64,000 bases of DNA from the NCBI RefSeq assembly GCF_016463975.1, contig NZ_JAEMNX010000005.1, positions 1-64,000 on the forward strand. The letters are read 5' to 3'. Source of the DNA: Marinomonas transparens. Its GTDB lineage: Bacteria; Pseudomonadota; Gammaproteobacteria; Pseudomonadales; Marinomonadaceae. The notes beneath the pieces were generated by a model, which was not told where the DNA came from, made no database searches, and saw only the letters and a program-made list of their open reading frames with translations. Position numbers and translations under genes: made by a program. Within the stretch, counting starts at the first letter, position 1. Each line of letters begins with the position of its first letter. Positions 47,259 through 56,494 of this stretch are shown here, one piece after another.

Positions 47259-47660
47259 TCACTCTCGACCTTGAGCAAATTGGGGTAATCCATCAGCGAT
47301 GTGATCCCAATTGGCTTTATTGTCTACATAAATATGCGCATCGATTGTCACTGGCACCTCGTCATCTAAAGTGCCAATAGCTATTTCCATGGGTGCCGTT
47401 TCTACCTTGCAACGGAATCCTAAACTAGAACCGCAGGCGGAGCAAAAAGTACGAGTGGTACCATTGTCTGCCACATAGTCTTTACGTACATCATCACCCG
47501 ATAGCCAGTGTATTTGCTTTACGCTCACGAGAGGCGCAGCAGCGGCACCATGGAATTTACGACACATGGTGCAGTGACACTGGGCTGCCCTTTCATCAAT
47601 ACCAGATACGGCAAAGGTGATTTCACCACACAAGCAACTACCTTGGTAGGTTTTGTTCAA
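47259..47660 (-). CDS. GFA (CENP-V) zinc protein
   Basis: A 133-residue protein of the glutathione-dependent formaldehyde-activating family. Zinc ligands are seen in GSCLCGEITF, CHCTMCRKFHG and FCSACGSSLGFRC. I chose a TTG start at 47660, with GGAGAG six bases upstream, because it gives the usual N-terminus (NKTYQGSCLCG) and length; an ATG frame to 47738 adds an atypical 26 residues. Family members bind zinc and sometimes glutathione; a role in formaldehyde handling is not certain. Confidence 0.8.
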   Translation of the reverse strand: MNKTYQGSCLCGEITFAVSGIDERAAQCHCTMCRKFHGAAAAPLVSVKQIHWLSGDDVRKDYVADNGTTRTFCSACGSSLGFRCKVETAPMEIAIGTLDDEVPVTIDAHIYVDNKANWDHIADGLPQFAQGRE

Positions 47661-47810
47661 TGAATGCTCTCCTCTAAAATAAAGATACACGCCCTCGTTA
47701 TTAGGATTCACCATATCAATAGTGTTGAAAAACAACAAGATTCGTCAATCCCCCCCTTCTAGTTAAAGGAATAGAATAGCGATGAACCTGTAATAGGAAG
47801 AATAGAAGCC

Positions 47811-47854
47811 AACAACGCCCATCAGGCCAATGCTATGACGAGATGGGCGTTGTT
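47811..47854. terminator. Long hairpin after tpa
   Basis: AACAACGCCCAT / ATGGGCGTTGTT is a perfect 12-bp stem with a 20-base loop, just past the tpa stop. There is no clear T-run, so it may stabilise the mRNA end rather than terminate. Confidence 0.5.
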
Positions 47855-47868
47855 ATAGATGGAGAGGG

Positions 47869-49236
47869 TTATAGACTCAGTTCTGAAAATACGGAATCTA
47901 AGGTTTGCAAGATGAAGTCCGCTTCCTCTTGGGTGATGGTCATCACAGGACAAAAACATAATGTGTTGTTTAATTGCTCAAAAGACCGGTTGGTTCTGCC
48001 AATAATGAGCCCCTTTTGCATGCACATGGCCGCCACCCTGATAGCCACTTGCTCTGGTGCAGGTGTTTTATTGGCACGGTCACTCACCAGTTCAATCCCA
48101 AGCAACAAGCCCTTGCCTCGAACATCCCCTATCAGTTCAAACTTTTCTTTTAGTTGCTGAAAGCCTGCCAATAAGTAGTCGCCCATCAGGGCACTGTTTT
48201 CGACCAAGCCTTCTTCTTCTATTATTCTCATATTCTCAATGGCGGCAGCGGGGCCTGCGGTACAGCCACCGAAGGTGCTAATGTCTCGGAAATACACGTC
48301 TTTTTCAGCCCCATCTGCCAAAAACTCTTGAAACACGGCTTCCGTGGTGACGGTGCAAGAGATCGCAGCGTAACTTGAAGCCACACCTTTTGCCAAGGTG
48401 ACGATATCAGGTTGAATACCATAATGCTGATAACCGAACCATTTCCCCGTTCGGCCCAGTCCACACACCACTTCGTCTATGTGTAAAAGCACATTGTATT
48501 TACGACAAATTTCTTGAATTTTTGGCCAATAGCCCTGTGGTGCGGTTATCACACCGCCCCCTGCAGTGATGGGCTCCAGAATGACCGAGCCCACGGTATC
48601 TGGCCCCTCTCTCAAAATGGCGTTCTCAAGTTCAAGGGCGGCTAATTCGCCATAATTGTCTACATCACCAAACTGGCCTCGATATTCGCAACAATGGGGG
48701 AACTCGACAAAGCCGGGCACAAAAGGCCCATATTGTTGACGCCGTTCTTCTTGACCTGTGGCGCTTAGTGTCGCAATCGTAGAGCCATGGTAGTCGCGCT
48801 CCCGATAGAGGATTTTGTATTTCTTTCCACCGTATTTTTTATGGGAGATTTGACGCACGATTTTAAACGCCTTTTCGTTCGCCTCTGAACCTGAGCTTGC
48901 ATAATACACGCGACTCATACCAGGCATTTTGGCAACCAATTTTTCGGCAAATACCGCTCCGGGTATGGTGCCTGCTGTTCCGGCAAAGAAATTCAATGTC
49001 GATAATTGCTGGCTAATGGCATCGGCGATTGATGTTCTGCCATAGCCCACATTCACACACCAAACGCCCCCCGCAGAAGCATCAAGATAGGAGTTTCCTT
49101 TAATGTCCCATACCCGTGATCCCTCACCTTTCACTATGATCATGGGGTCTTGTGTTTTCAGAACACTGTGTTGGCTAAGGTGATGCCAAACGTGATTTCG
49201 ATCTTGCTCAATGGTTTGCATAGCAGCGATAGACAT
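47869..49236 (-). CDS. tpa: Taurine:pyruvate aminotransferase-like class III transaminase
   Basis: A 455-residue PLP enzyme of the class III (omega) aminotransferases. DASAGGVWCVNVGYGRTSIA, YYASSGSEANEKAFKIVRQ, YHGSTIATLSATGQEERR, ILEPITAGGGVI, LLHIDEVVCGLGRTGKWFG and the PLP lysine in VTLAKGVASSYA are seen. The first of these is characteristic of taurine:pyruvate aminotransferases, which give sulfoacetaldehyde and alanine. Beta-alanine:pyruvate aminotransferases are close relatives, so activity on beta-alanine is possible. GGAG precedes the ATG. It lies near tauABC, tauR and a TauE-like exporter gene, supporting the taurine role. Confidence 0.87.
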   Translation of the reverse strand: MSIAAMQTIEQDRNHVWHHLSQHSVLKTQDPMIIVKGEGSRVWDIKGNSYLDASAGGVWCVNVGYGRTSIADAISQQLSTLNFFAGTAGTIPGAVFAEKLVAKMPGMSRVYYASSGSEANEKAFKIVRQISHKKYGGKKYKILYRERDYHGSTIATLSATGQEERRQQYGPFVPGFVEFPHCCEYRGQFGDVDNYGELAALELENAILREGPDTVGSVILEPITAGGGVITAPQGYWPKIQEICRKYNVLLHIDEVVCGLGRTGKWFGYQHYGIQPDIVTLAKGVASSYAAISCTVTTEAVFQEFLADGAEKDVYFRDISTFGGCTAGPAAAIENMRIIEEEGLVENSALMGDYLLAGFQQLKEKFELIGDVRGKGLLLGIELVSDRANKTPAPEQVAIRVAAMCMQKGLIIGRTNRSFEQLNNTLCFCPVMTITQEEADFILQTLDSVFSELSL

Positions 49237-49464
49237 TGTGTTTCTCCAGCCCAGACATTCATTTTATAATCCATGAATTCAGCTTACCCCAAGGCCATAG
49301 TGGGCTTTAGATCCAGTCCATTCATTCGATGGAACCAAGCGCTGCTCTCTTTAAAGCGATGCTCAGTTGGCGCTAACAAGATTGCCAATTGGCCCTACAA
49401 ACAGACCTTTCTAGAACGCCATACTGAGCACCTCTTTTTTCTCTCTTATTGAGTGGGTTCTTTT

Positions 49465-50193
49465 ATGGAAAACATGGTGTATTTATTTCCCATCGTCTTT
49501 ATAGCGGGTCTTGTACGCGGTTACTCCGGCTTTGGTTTTGCGGTAATTGCGGTGGTCGGTATGAACCTATTTCTGAGTCCTGTAGAAAGCGTGCCGATTG
49601 TACTTGGACTCGATTTTATCTGTAGTCTCAGTCTCGCCAAACAAGCCGCTAAGCAAGCCGACTATAGGACTTTTCGAATACTCACATTGGGTTCTCTTGT
49701 GGGCATTCCCATTGGTTTATGCTTGCTGCACTGGATACCGGAGAACAGGTTAAAATTACTGATTTGCGGTTTGGTTATGCTGTTGGTTTTGCTCTTAGTT
49801 CGCAACCATCAAGCCTCGCCTGATTCTTTATGGCGTAAATTAATGTTTGGCACCACCTCTGGCATTGGCACTTCCAGTGCCTCCATTGGTGGACCTATGG
49901 TGCTCTATTACATGCTATCCAGTTCATTGGATGTGCGCGCCCAACGGGCCACCATGATTCTATTTTTTATTGTCAGTGAATGCATTGCTTTGTTAGGTTT
50001 GGCCATGAGTCATGCCGCTACCAAGGCGACCTTTTTTTATCTGGCTTGGCTGTTAATTCCTACCCTCATTGCGGTGAAAATTGGCCAATACTTTTTTAAT
50101 CAGCGCCCACCACAATCCTTCAAGATTATTTCTCTTCCCCTGATGATGCTGGTCTCCATCATTGGCTTAATACAGGCGCTTGGCGCCTTCTAA
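49465..50193 (+). CDS. TauE/SafE-family sulfonate exporter
   Basis: A 242-residue membrane protein with about seven or eight hydrophobic segments and the TSUP family signature: VRGYSGFGFAVIAVVGM near the N-terminus and FGTTSGIGTSSASIGGPMVL in the second half. TSUP carriers export sulfite, sulfoacetate or isethionate. It is divergent from tpa and convergent with tauABC. In a taurine cluster without xsc, isethionate export is the likely role. The start is placed at the ATG at 49465. Confidence 0.83.
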   Translation: MENMVYLFPIVFIAGLVRGYSGFGFAVIAVVGMNLFLSPVESVPIVLGLDFICSLSLAKQAAKQADYRTFRILTLGSLVGIPIGLCLLHWIPENRLKLLICGLVMLLVLLLVRNHQASPDSLWRKLMFGTTSGIGTSSASIGGPMVLYYMLSSSLDVRAQRATMILFFIVSECIALLGLAMSHAATKATFFYLAWLLIPTLIAVKIGQYFFNQRPPQSFKIISLPLMMLVSIIGLIQALGAF

Positions 50194-50211
50194 CTTTCCT
50201 TGGCCACCAAA

Positions 50212-50243
50212 AAAGCCAATATGTGGTGAGACATATTGGCTTT
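50212..50243. terminator. Bidirectional terminator
   Basis: AAAGCCAATATGT / ACATATTGGCTTT is a perfect 13-bp stem with a six-base loop and A/T flanks. It separates the convergent exporter and tauA genes. Confidence 0.85.
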
Positions 50244-50276
50244 GCTAGACAAGTAATTAGGTGAAAAGGTTTGAGC

Positions 50277-51275
50277 TTATTTCAGTGCCGCTTCGACATA
50301 CTCTGGGGTCACAAACACAGAATAATCGTCTTTCAACTTGCTGATTTTCTTCTGCTCTAATAAAAACTCAGAGGTCGCTTTAAGGGACGCCGCCGCACCG
50401 CCTTTGGCGCCACAACCTAACCAAGCGCAAGAAGCCTGTTCTTCTAAGCTCAAAAATTCATACAGAGACAATACCGCTGGAACCGATGCGATATCACCAC
50501 CGGTTACCTTACTAATCGATTTAGCAATAGGGTTGTCAGCGGTAAAGGCCGCTTTATTGTCGTTATATTCTTTATCTACTGCCGCTACGATTTTCACAAA
50601 TTCCACCATAAAATCCTTGTGAGTCGCCGCAAACTTTTTGTTCACTACCAAACCATCAAAGGTCGGTTTACCCCACGAACTTAAGGTTTTAGAAGAAATC
50701 AGCACATGGCCATCTTGTTTAATTTTGCCGAGTACTGGGTCCCAAATAAAGGCCCCATCAATATCACCACGGGTCCAAGCGGCAGAAATCGCACTGGGTT
50801 GCATATTCAGTAACTTAACGTCTTTCGTAGAAAGCCCAAATTGCTCTAGAGCAAACATAGTATGAAAATGCGTTGTTGATACAAAAGGCACAGCGATGCG
50901 CTTGCCTTTCAAATCAGAGGGTTTGGTAATACCAGAGTCATCACGCACCACAAGGGCTTCTGCGTCACCGATATTTTCTAGTATCCAAAATAACTCGGCA
51001 TTAACACCATTACTAACCCCAGCTGCAATTGGACTAGAGCCCGCCGAGGTAATGTCTAAACTACCGGATGCCACAGCGGTCATGGCTTTTGCACCGGAGG
51101 AAAAGTTGCGCCATTTAATAGTCACCCCTAGGTTTTTCTCTAGCAGTTTCTCATTGATAACATGCTTATAGGGGTTAAACATAGATTGATAACCTATGGT
51201 GATTTCTTCTGACAGGGCATTCGCTGAAAGCGCAATGGCACCAATGGTAAGGCAGATTTTTTGAAACATTTTCAT
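50277..51275 (-). CDS. tauA: Taurine ABC transporter substrate-binding protein
   Basis: A 332-residue periplasmic binding protein. The signal peptide ends at ALS-EE (about residue 22). EITIGYQSMFNPYKHVI, LDITSAGSSPIAAGVSNGVN, KGKRIAVPFVSTTHFHTMFA, PSAISAAWTRGDIDGAFIWD and VTPEYVEAAL match TauA. It binds taurine for uptake through TauBC. The start was set at the ATG at 51275, five bases after AAGGAG. It is the last gene of the leftward tauBCA operon. Confidence 0.9.
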   Translation of the reverse strand: MKMFQKICLTIGAIALSANALSEEITIGYQSMFNPYKHVINEKLLEKNLGVTIKWRNFSSGAKAMTAVASGSLDITSAGSSPIAAGVSNGVNAELFWILENIGDAEALVVRDDSGITKPSDLKGKRIAVPFVSTTHFHTMFALEQFGLSTKDVKLLNMQPSAISAAWTRGDIDGAFIWDPVLGKIKQDGHVLISSKTLSSWGKPTFDGLVVNKKFAATHKDFMVEFVKIVAAVDKEYNDNKAAFTADNPIAKSISKVTGGDIASVPAVLSLYEFLSLEEQASCAWLGCGAKGGAAASLKATSEFLLEQKKISKLKDDYSVFVTPEYVEAALK

Positions 51276-51328
51276 AGCAACTCCTTGATAGGTTAGTTTT
51301 AGTCGTTGATTCAAATACTATTTCTTGA

Positions 51329-52285
51329 TTAATTATGGCCCTTCCAAGGCACTAACTTACTTTCCAAATAACGCATTAGCAGGTCAAAGCAATAGGCAAT
51401 CACGCCGATCACTATGATTCCCGCAATCACCACATCGGTGACTAAAAATTCCGATGCATTAAGCACCATAAAACCAATACCTCGTTCTGCGGCGACCATT
51501 TCAGCGGCCACTAAGGTGGTCCAGCCAAAACCGATGGCAATGCGCATACCCGTCAAAATATCGGGCAAGGCGCCACGAGCAATCACTTGAGTAATGACCT
51601 GCCAGCGGCTCGCGCCCATGGAGTAGGCAACTTGTATTTGTTCAATGCGGACCGAGGTAACCCCAGATCGAGCACTTAAAATAATGGGAGCCAACATGGC
51701 TAAGAAGATCAGGGTGATTTTGCTTTCTTCGTCAATCCCGAGCCAAATGATGATCAGTGGCAAATAAGCAAGGGGAGGCAGTGGGCGATAAAATTCGATC
51801 AAGGGGTCAAAAATGCCACGCAGGATATAGCTGCAACCAATCATGATGCCCAGCGGAATACCAATTAGACAAGCCAACAAAAAAGAGCCAAAGATTCGCA
51901 CCAAACTGGCGGAAAGATGTTCTGTTAATGTTGCTCCTGCAAAGCCATCATTCATCACTTCTAGCAGTCGATTCAACACATCAAAGGGGGAAGGCAAAAA
52001 GAGTGGGTCCACATAACCAAGCTCGGTGACAAAAGCCCATAGAGCAATAAAAAGCACGGTGGAAACGATAGAGATCAGGCGGCTATCCCCCGCCCCCGGG
52101 GTGCCATAATATTCACCACTTTTGATTGAGGGTTGGTTTATTTTTGATTTGCTAATAATGACTATTTTTTGAATCAGTGGGGTAAATTCTCGTACTTGAT
52201 AAACCTCCATAGCATGAACCTTGTCCGCTGTCGGTGAGCTTAAAGGCTTTCCTGCCATGTCGGTTGATAGGGTATTAGCATTCAT
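51329..52285 (-). CDS. tauC: Taurine ABC transporter permease
   Basis: A 318-residue inner-membrane permease of the TauC/SsuC family. About six membrane segments start near residue 70; the EAA loop is seen in IQVAYSMGASRWQVITQVIA and ALPDILTGMRIAIGFGWTTL. FYRPLPPLAYLPLIIIWLGI is characteristic. The N-terminal 60 residues are a long cytosolic tail. AGGAGG precedes the ATG at 52285, which directly follows the tauB stop, so the genes are translationally coupled. Confidence 0.92.
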   Translation of the reverse strand: MNANTLSTDMAGKPLSSPTADKVHAMEVYQVREFTPLIQKIVIISKSKINQPSIKSGEYYGTPGAGDSRLISIVSTVLFIALWAFVTELGYVDPLFLPSPFDVLNRLLEVMNDGFAGATLTEHLSASLVRIFGSFLLACLIGIPLGIMIGCSYILRGIFDPLIEFYRPLPPLAYLPLIIIWLGIDEESKITLIFLAMLAPIILSARSGVTSVRIEQIQVAYSMGASRWQVITQVIARGALPDILTGMRIAIGFGWTTLVAAEMVAAERGIGFMVLNASEFLVTDVVIAGIIVIGVIAYCFDLLMRYLESKLVPWKGHN

Positions 52286-52286
52286 A

Positions 52287-53132
52287 TTAAGCCTCCTGTG
52301 TCTGCTGTTCGTCACCGTGAATAATAGAAAGCACCTGCTCTTTCATCGCGATAAAAGCCTCACTGGATTTCACTAAACGGGCATCACGACAGGCTAAAAA
52401 TTCATTATTAAAGTTGAGGTCAAATTGATGAGTTATACGACCGGGACGAGGCGACATGACAATCAATCGTGTTGCCAATAACAAGGCTTCATCGACGCTG
52501 TGGGTAATGAAGAACATCATCTTGTTGGTCTTTTTCCAGATATCAAGCAACAGCTCTTGCAACGATTCTCTCGTCAGTGCATCCAGTGCGCCTAGAGGTT
52601 CATCAAGCAACAACATTTCTGGGTCATTGGTCAGCGCTCTGGCGATCCCTACACGCTGTTGCATCCCACCAGACAACTGATAAACCTTGTGATGATGGAA
52701 GTCTTCTAAACCCACCAGTTTAAGAAAGTCGGCGGCTTTTTGACGCCGCTGCGCTTTTTCCACACCCTGTAACTTAAGGCCAAATTCGGTATTGCCCATC
52801 ACATCTAACCAAGGCAAAAGCGCGTGTTTTTGGAACACGACGCCTCGATCTGCGCTGGGGCCTCGCACTTCATCACCAAGATCCAAGCCACAGGCGACCC
52901 GTGGGTAGCCTTTAATCTTGCTATCGCCCAAGGTGAGATAGCCCTTAGTGGGAGCAATAAATCCCGCGATCAAACTTAACAGGGTCGTTTTACCACAACC
53001 TGAGGCGCCTAATGCCACCACCAAATCGCCCTGCTCTATGGTTAGGTTGATATCGGATAAAGCGGTAACCGCTTCGCCGCCTTCCGCTGCCGGATAAATG
53101 ACGGATGCATTTTTAATATCCAGTGTGTTCAT
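52287..53132 (-). CDS. tauB: Taurine ABC transporter ATP-binding protein
   Basis: A 281-residue ABC ATPase. The Walker A motif is GASGCGKTT, the signature is LSGGMQQRVGIARAL, and Walker B is MLLLDEPLGALDAL followed by the switch FITHSVDEALLLATR. IKGYPRVACGLDLGDEVRGP and PSADRGVVFQKHALLPWLDV fit TauB. It powers taurine import with TauC. It is the first gene of the operon and is divergent from tauR. Confidence 0.93.
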   Translation of the reverse strand: MNTLDIKNASVIYPAAEGGEAVTALSDINLTIEQGDLVVALGASGCGKTTLLSLIAGFIAPTKGYLTLGDSKIKGYPRVACGLDLGDEVRGPSADRGVVFQKHALLPWLDVMGNTEFGLKLQGVEKAQRRQKAADFLKLVGLEDFHHHKVYQLSGGMQQRVGIARALTNDPEMLLLDEPLGALDALTRESLQELLLDIWKKTNKMMFFITHSVDEALLLATRLIVMSPRPGRITHQFDLNFNNEFLACRDARLVKSSEAFIAMKEQVLSIIHGDEQQTQEA

Positions 53133-53399
53133 AAGCCAGCCCTCTTCGCCGTGTCAAAAACACCGCTTTAATGAAATCATTCAAGGCATCGCAACAAGAT
53201 AAAATGCAAAATGCCAGATCATGCTTATTTACGTTACTGACCTGATCGACAAAGCCATAGAGCCAATCATCTAAATTCATGGGCCACCAACGCCCATTCA
53301 TCAATCAGGCATCAAGATCAACTTGGCGAACTTCTTGCTTGCTCAATATGGGTGCAACACAAAGTGAAAAAGGCTTATTTTTGGGATAGGACGAATCGA
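53133..53399. promoter_or_regulatory. tauB-tauR divergent promoter region
   Basis: This gap must hold promoters for both the leftward transporter operon and the rightward regulator. No CTGGAC-type TauR repeat was recognised. A 63-codon frame here (53113-53304, leftward) shows no domain and is not called. Confidence 0.45.
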
Positions 53400-54899
53400 A
53401 TGAATGACTGTCTAATTAGCATGGAATTTCAACCGGGCAGGAGCTTCCAACAACAAATCCGAGAAAAGCTTGTCGATTTAATTCAAAAAGACTACTTCGG
53501 TACATCCCCCCTGCCTTCTAGCCGTAAAATGGCGCAGTTATTGGGCGTCTCACGCAATACGGTGATGCTGGTTTATGAAAGCCTTGTTGATGAAAACTTC
53601 TTGATTTCACGGGAACGCAGTGGCTATTTCGTGAATCCAGATGTTGGTCATTATGAGCTTGCCGAAGCACAGGACGAATACCAAGAAGTGGCAGGGCACG
53701 ACCCAATTTGGAGCGCTCGCTTAAAAACAACCCCATCTCGATTCAATACGCTGAATAAGGATAAAAACTGGATCACCTATTCCTACCCTTTCATTTACGG
53801 GCAAATTGAACCGACTCATTTCCCCCTTTATCAATGGCGTGAATGTACTCGAATTGCACAAAGTCGAAGTTGTGTCCATGAATGGATCGAAGACTATATT
53901 GATATAGACTCAAAAGAATTAATTAGCCAAATTCGGCAACATATTTTACCCAAGCGAGGGATTACAGCCGCACCCGAAGAAATTTTAATCACCCTAGGAA
54001 CCCAAAACTCCCTGTCTTTATTGGCCAGTTTGTTGACCAATGAAGACACTCTCGTCGGCTTAGAAGATCCGGGCTATGCCGATCAAAGACATATTTTTGA
54101 TGGCGCAAGAGCCAAGCTCACCTTCCTTGATCTTGACCAAAATGGTCTTGTTCTTGGCCCGCAACTCAGCGCCTGTGACTATCTTTGCGTGACCCCAAGT
54201 CATCAATACCCAACCACAGTCACCATGCCCATTGAGCGAAGGATAGACCTCTTGAAGCAAGCCAATCAGGACGATTTCATCATTATTGAAGATGACTACG
54301 AAAGTGAAGTGAATTTTCATGAACGGCCATTACAATCCTTAAAAAGCATGGACCAAAACGACCGCGTTATTTACACAGGCAGTTTATCCAAGTCCCTTTC
54401 ACCCGGTTTAAGAATGGGCTATTTGGTCGCCAATAAAGCACTGATAAAAGAGCTACGAGTCTTACGACGACTGCAATACCGACACCCTCCAGCCAATAAC
54501 CAGAGTGTGACCGCGCTCTTTATTGGGCAAGGTTATTACGACAGTCACTTGAGAAGAATGCGTGTTATTTATGAAATGAAGTGGAATTTAATGTCGCAAG
54601 GCATTAAAAAACACCTTAAAGGTTGTGAAGTACATGAAACGAAGGGCAGCTTTTGTTTTTGGATTGGTTTACCTGCGCCTTTACTCAGTCAGGATTTAGT
54701 CCGGTTTGCCTCTAGCTATAGCATTCTTGTGGAATCTGGCGATAGCCTGTTTGCTCGTGAATCTGCCCCGAAGAATTATATTCGCCTTGGTTTTTCCGCC
54801 ATACCAGAAAATAAAATAGAACAAGGTTTAGAAACATTGGGACAGCTCATTCAACAGCTGCTAACCTCGTCCCCTCAACAACGCCATCAGATTAATTGA
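53400..54899 (+). CDS. tauR: MocR-family PLP-dependent regulator (TauR-like)
   Basis: A 499-residue regulator. An N-terminal GntR-type winged helix (RSFQQQIREKLVDLIQKDYF, LPSSRKMAQLLGVSRNTV) is joined to an aminotransferase-like domain with IIIEDDYESEVNF and the PLP-lysine segment YTGSLSKSLSPGLRMGYLV. TauR of Rhodobacter has this layout and activates taurine uptake and degradation genes in response to taurine. Its place beside tauBCA and tpa supports the name. The ATG at 53400 follows AGGA; a GTG at 53352 is in frame. Confidence 0.87.
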   Translation: MNDCLISMEFQPGRSFQQQIREKLVDLIQKDYFGTSPLPSSRKMAQLLGVSRNTVMLVYESLVDENFLISRERSGYFVNPDVGHYELAEAQDEYQEVAGHDPIWSARLKTTPSRFNTLNKDKNWITYSYPFIYGQIEPTHFPLYQWRECTRIAQSRSCVHEWIEDYIDIDSKELISQIRQHILPKRGITAAPEEILITLGTQNSLSLLASLLTNEDTLVGLEDPGYADQRHIFDGARAKLTFLDLDQNGLVLGPQLSACDYLCVTPSHQYPTTVTMPIERRIDLLKQANQDDFIIIEDDYESEVNFHERPLQSLKSMDQNDRVIYTGSLSKSLSPGLRMGYLVANKALIKELRVLRRLQYRHPPANNQSVTALFIGQGYYDSHLRRMRVIYEMKWNLMSQGIKKHLKGCEVHETKGSFCFWIGLPAPLLSQDLVRFASSYSILVESGDSLFARESAPKNYIRLGFSAIPENKIEQGLETLGQLIQQLLTSSPQQRHQIN

Positions 54900-54994
54900 A
54901 GACGTAAGGAAGGTCTGAATAAGTCCTCTGGCACTTGCGGTTAATAAGATTGGCCCTATGGCTTGCTTATTTGACTCGCTATTCTCTTTACTCT

Positions 54995-55132
54995 AGACCT
55001 TTGCACGACTGCTGCGCGCGCCAATACATTGTTAAAAATAGACTCAAAGTGCTCATTTATACCCCATAAACTCCGCTTTTTCGTCGATTTTTGCCTCGTC
55101 TTGGCTTTGCTCGCGACTTCGTGCAAAGGTCT
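54995..55132. mobile_element. MITE-like element, short copy
   Basis: AGACCTTTGCACGA at the left and CGTGCAAAGGTCT at the right are inverted repeats. The inside matches the element at 23847-24098 (CAATACATTGTTAAAAATAG, CCGCTTTTTCGTC, TTTGCCTCGTC, GGCTTTGCTCGCGAC) but lacks its extra 110 bases. It lies between tauR and the SDR gene and has no coding capacity. Confidence 0.78.
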
Positions 55133-55170
55133 CTATTCATTACTAAATAATTGAATGATTGAGGATACAG

Positions 55171-55935
55171 ATGACAATAAATAAATCCGTTTTGATTACC
55201 GGCGCCACGTCTGGGTTTGGTTTATCTTCAGCGCGCCTGTTTGCCAAACAGGGCTGGAATTTGCTGCTTACTGGCCGTCGCCACGAACGGCTCAGCGCTC
55301 TGGCTGATGAACTCGCGGGCAGTACCAAGGTTCATATCGCCACATTAGACGTGAGAGACAACCAGCAAGTTGTAGACTTCGTCAAGACGATTCCCGAGGC
55401 CTTTAAAAACATCCAGTGTTTAATCAATAATGCCGGCCTAGCGTTAGGCACAGATCCCAGTGATCAAGCGAAATTGTCTGACTGGCATACCATGATAGAA
55501 ACGAATGTTACTGGACTCGTCAATGTCACCCACGCGGTGTTACCACTTCTGCTAAATAAATCCGGTGCCTCTATTATCAACCTGGCTTCTATCGCGGCAA
55601 ATTGGGCCTATCCAGGCAGCCATGTCTACGGCGCATCAAAAGCTTTTGTGGCACAGTTTTCACGCAATTTACGCTGTGATCTCGTGGGCAAAGGTGTACG
55701 AGTGACCAGTTTGGAACCCGGTTTATCAGAAAGTGAGTTCAGTATAGTGCGCTTCAATGGCGATCAAGATAAATACGATCAGCTTTATAAAGGGGCTAAC
55801 GCTCTGCAATCTGATGACATAGCAAACATCATTTATTGGCTTGCCTGCCAACCTGCGCACATTAATATTAATAGCCTTGAGGTCATGCCTACCAGTCAGG
55901 CATGGAGCAATTTTAATGTGGTCAAAACCCCCTAA
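55171..55935 (+). CDS. isfD: SDR reductase, YdfG/IsfD-like (probable sulfoacetaldehyde reductase)
   Basis: A 254-residue short-chain dehydrogenase. NADP-binding LITGATSGFGLSSARLFA and LTGRRHERLSAL, the NNAGLALG strand and the active site with Ser in IINLASIAANW and Tyr-Lys in VYGASKAFVAQF are seen. The LxxNAGLALGxDP and LEPGLSESEFS parts are typical of YdfG (3-hydroxy acid dehydrogenase/malonic semialdehyde reductase) and of sulfoacetaldehyde reductase IsfD, which reduces the Tpa product to isethionate. Context beside tauR, tpa and a TauE-like exporter gene favours IsfD. The start at 55171 follows GAGG. The fold is certain; substrate is inferred. Confidence 0.72.
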   Translation: MTINKSVLITGATSGFGLSSARLFAKQGWNLLLTGRRHERLSALADELAGSTKVHIATLDVRDNQQVVDFVKTIPEAFKNIQCLINNAGLALGTDPSDQAKLSDWHTMIETNVTGLVNVTHAVLPLLLNKSGASIINLASIAANWAYPGSHVYGASKAFVAQFSRNLRCDLVGKGVRVTSLEPGLSESEFSIVRFNGDQDKYDQLYKGANALQSDDIANIIYWLACQPAHININSLEVMPTSQAWSNFNVVKTP

Positions 55936-55952
55936 AGAAACCCTTTAGCCAG

Positions 55953-56366
55953 CTAATCCCAATTGCTTCGTCTGAGGCTTTTTATTTGGCCTTTTTGCTT
56001 TTTCTGATCGACGCGCTTTCTCTGGGAAGACTTTGAAGGCTTAGTCGGACGGCGGGCTTTTTGTACGCGAACAGCGTCTAAAATAAGAGCTTTTAGACGT
56101 GCTAGGGCATCTTCTCGATTCAGTTCTTGAGTACGGTGCTGCTGAGCCTTAAGCACAATGTCGCCATCTTTGGTGAGGCGAGCGTCACTTAGGGCAAGCA
56201 AACGTTCTTTATAAAATTCAGGTAATGACGAATTGGCCACATTGAACCTTAAATGAATCGCGGAAGAGACCTTGTTAACATTCTGCCCCCCCGCTCCCTG
56301 TGCGCGTATAGCGGTGAGCTCAATTTCGTGGTCAGGAATGACCACGGCGATGGAAAGTCGTAACAT
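55953..56366 (-). CDS. arfB: Ribosome-rescue peptidyl-tRNA hydrolase ArfB
   Basis: A 137-residue homologue of E. coli ArfB (YaeJ). It carries the release-factor GGQ motif in IRAQGAGGQNVNKVSSAIHL and a basic C-terminal tail (ARRPTKPSKSSQRKRVDQKK) that enters the empty mRNA channel. It frees ribosomes stalled without a stop codon. It is convergent with the SDR gene, 17 bases away. Confidence 0.93.
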   Translation of the reverse strand: MLRLSIAVVIPDHEIELTAIRAQGAGGQNVNKVSSAIHLRFNVANSSLPEFYKERLLALSDARLTKDGDIVLKAQQHRTQELNREDALARLKALILDAVRVQKARRPTKPSKSSQRKRVDQKKQKGQIKSLRRSNWD

Positions 56367-56494
56367 GATGGCAGAGTGTCATTCTAAATAATAAGTGAAG
56401 AAAGATTGTAACAGTTCTTTGCTCTGGTACATCGTACCTGATTGGATTTTCCGCTACAATTTCTTCTTACCCTCAACCCTATTTGGAGTTTTTT

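Noticed and set aside
49307-49316. TTAGATCCAG, close to a reverse-strand TauR half-site (CTGGACYTAA)
   Set aside because: It is a single imperfect half-site; TauR binds direct repeats and no partner was found here or before tauB.
53113-53304. 63-codon leftward frame upstream of tauB
   Set aside because: It overlaps the tauB start region and the divergent promoter area and shows no domain.
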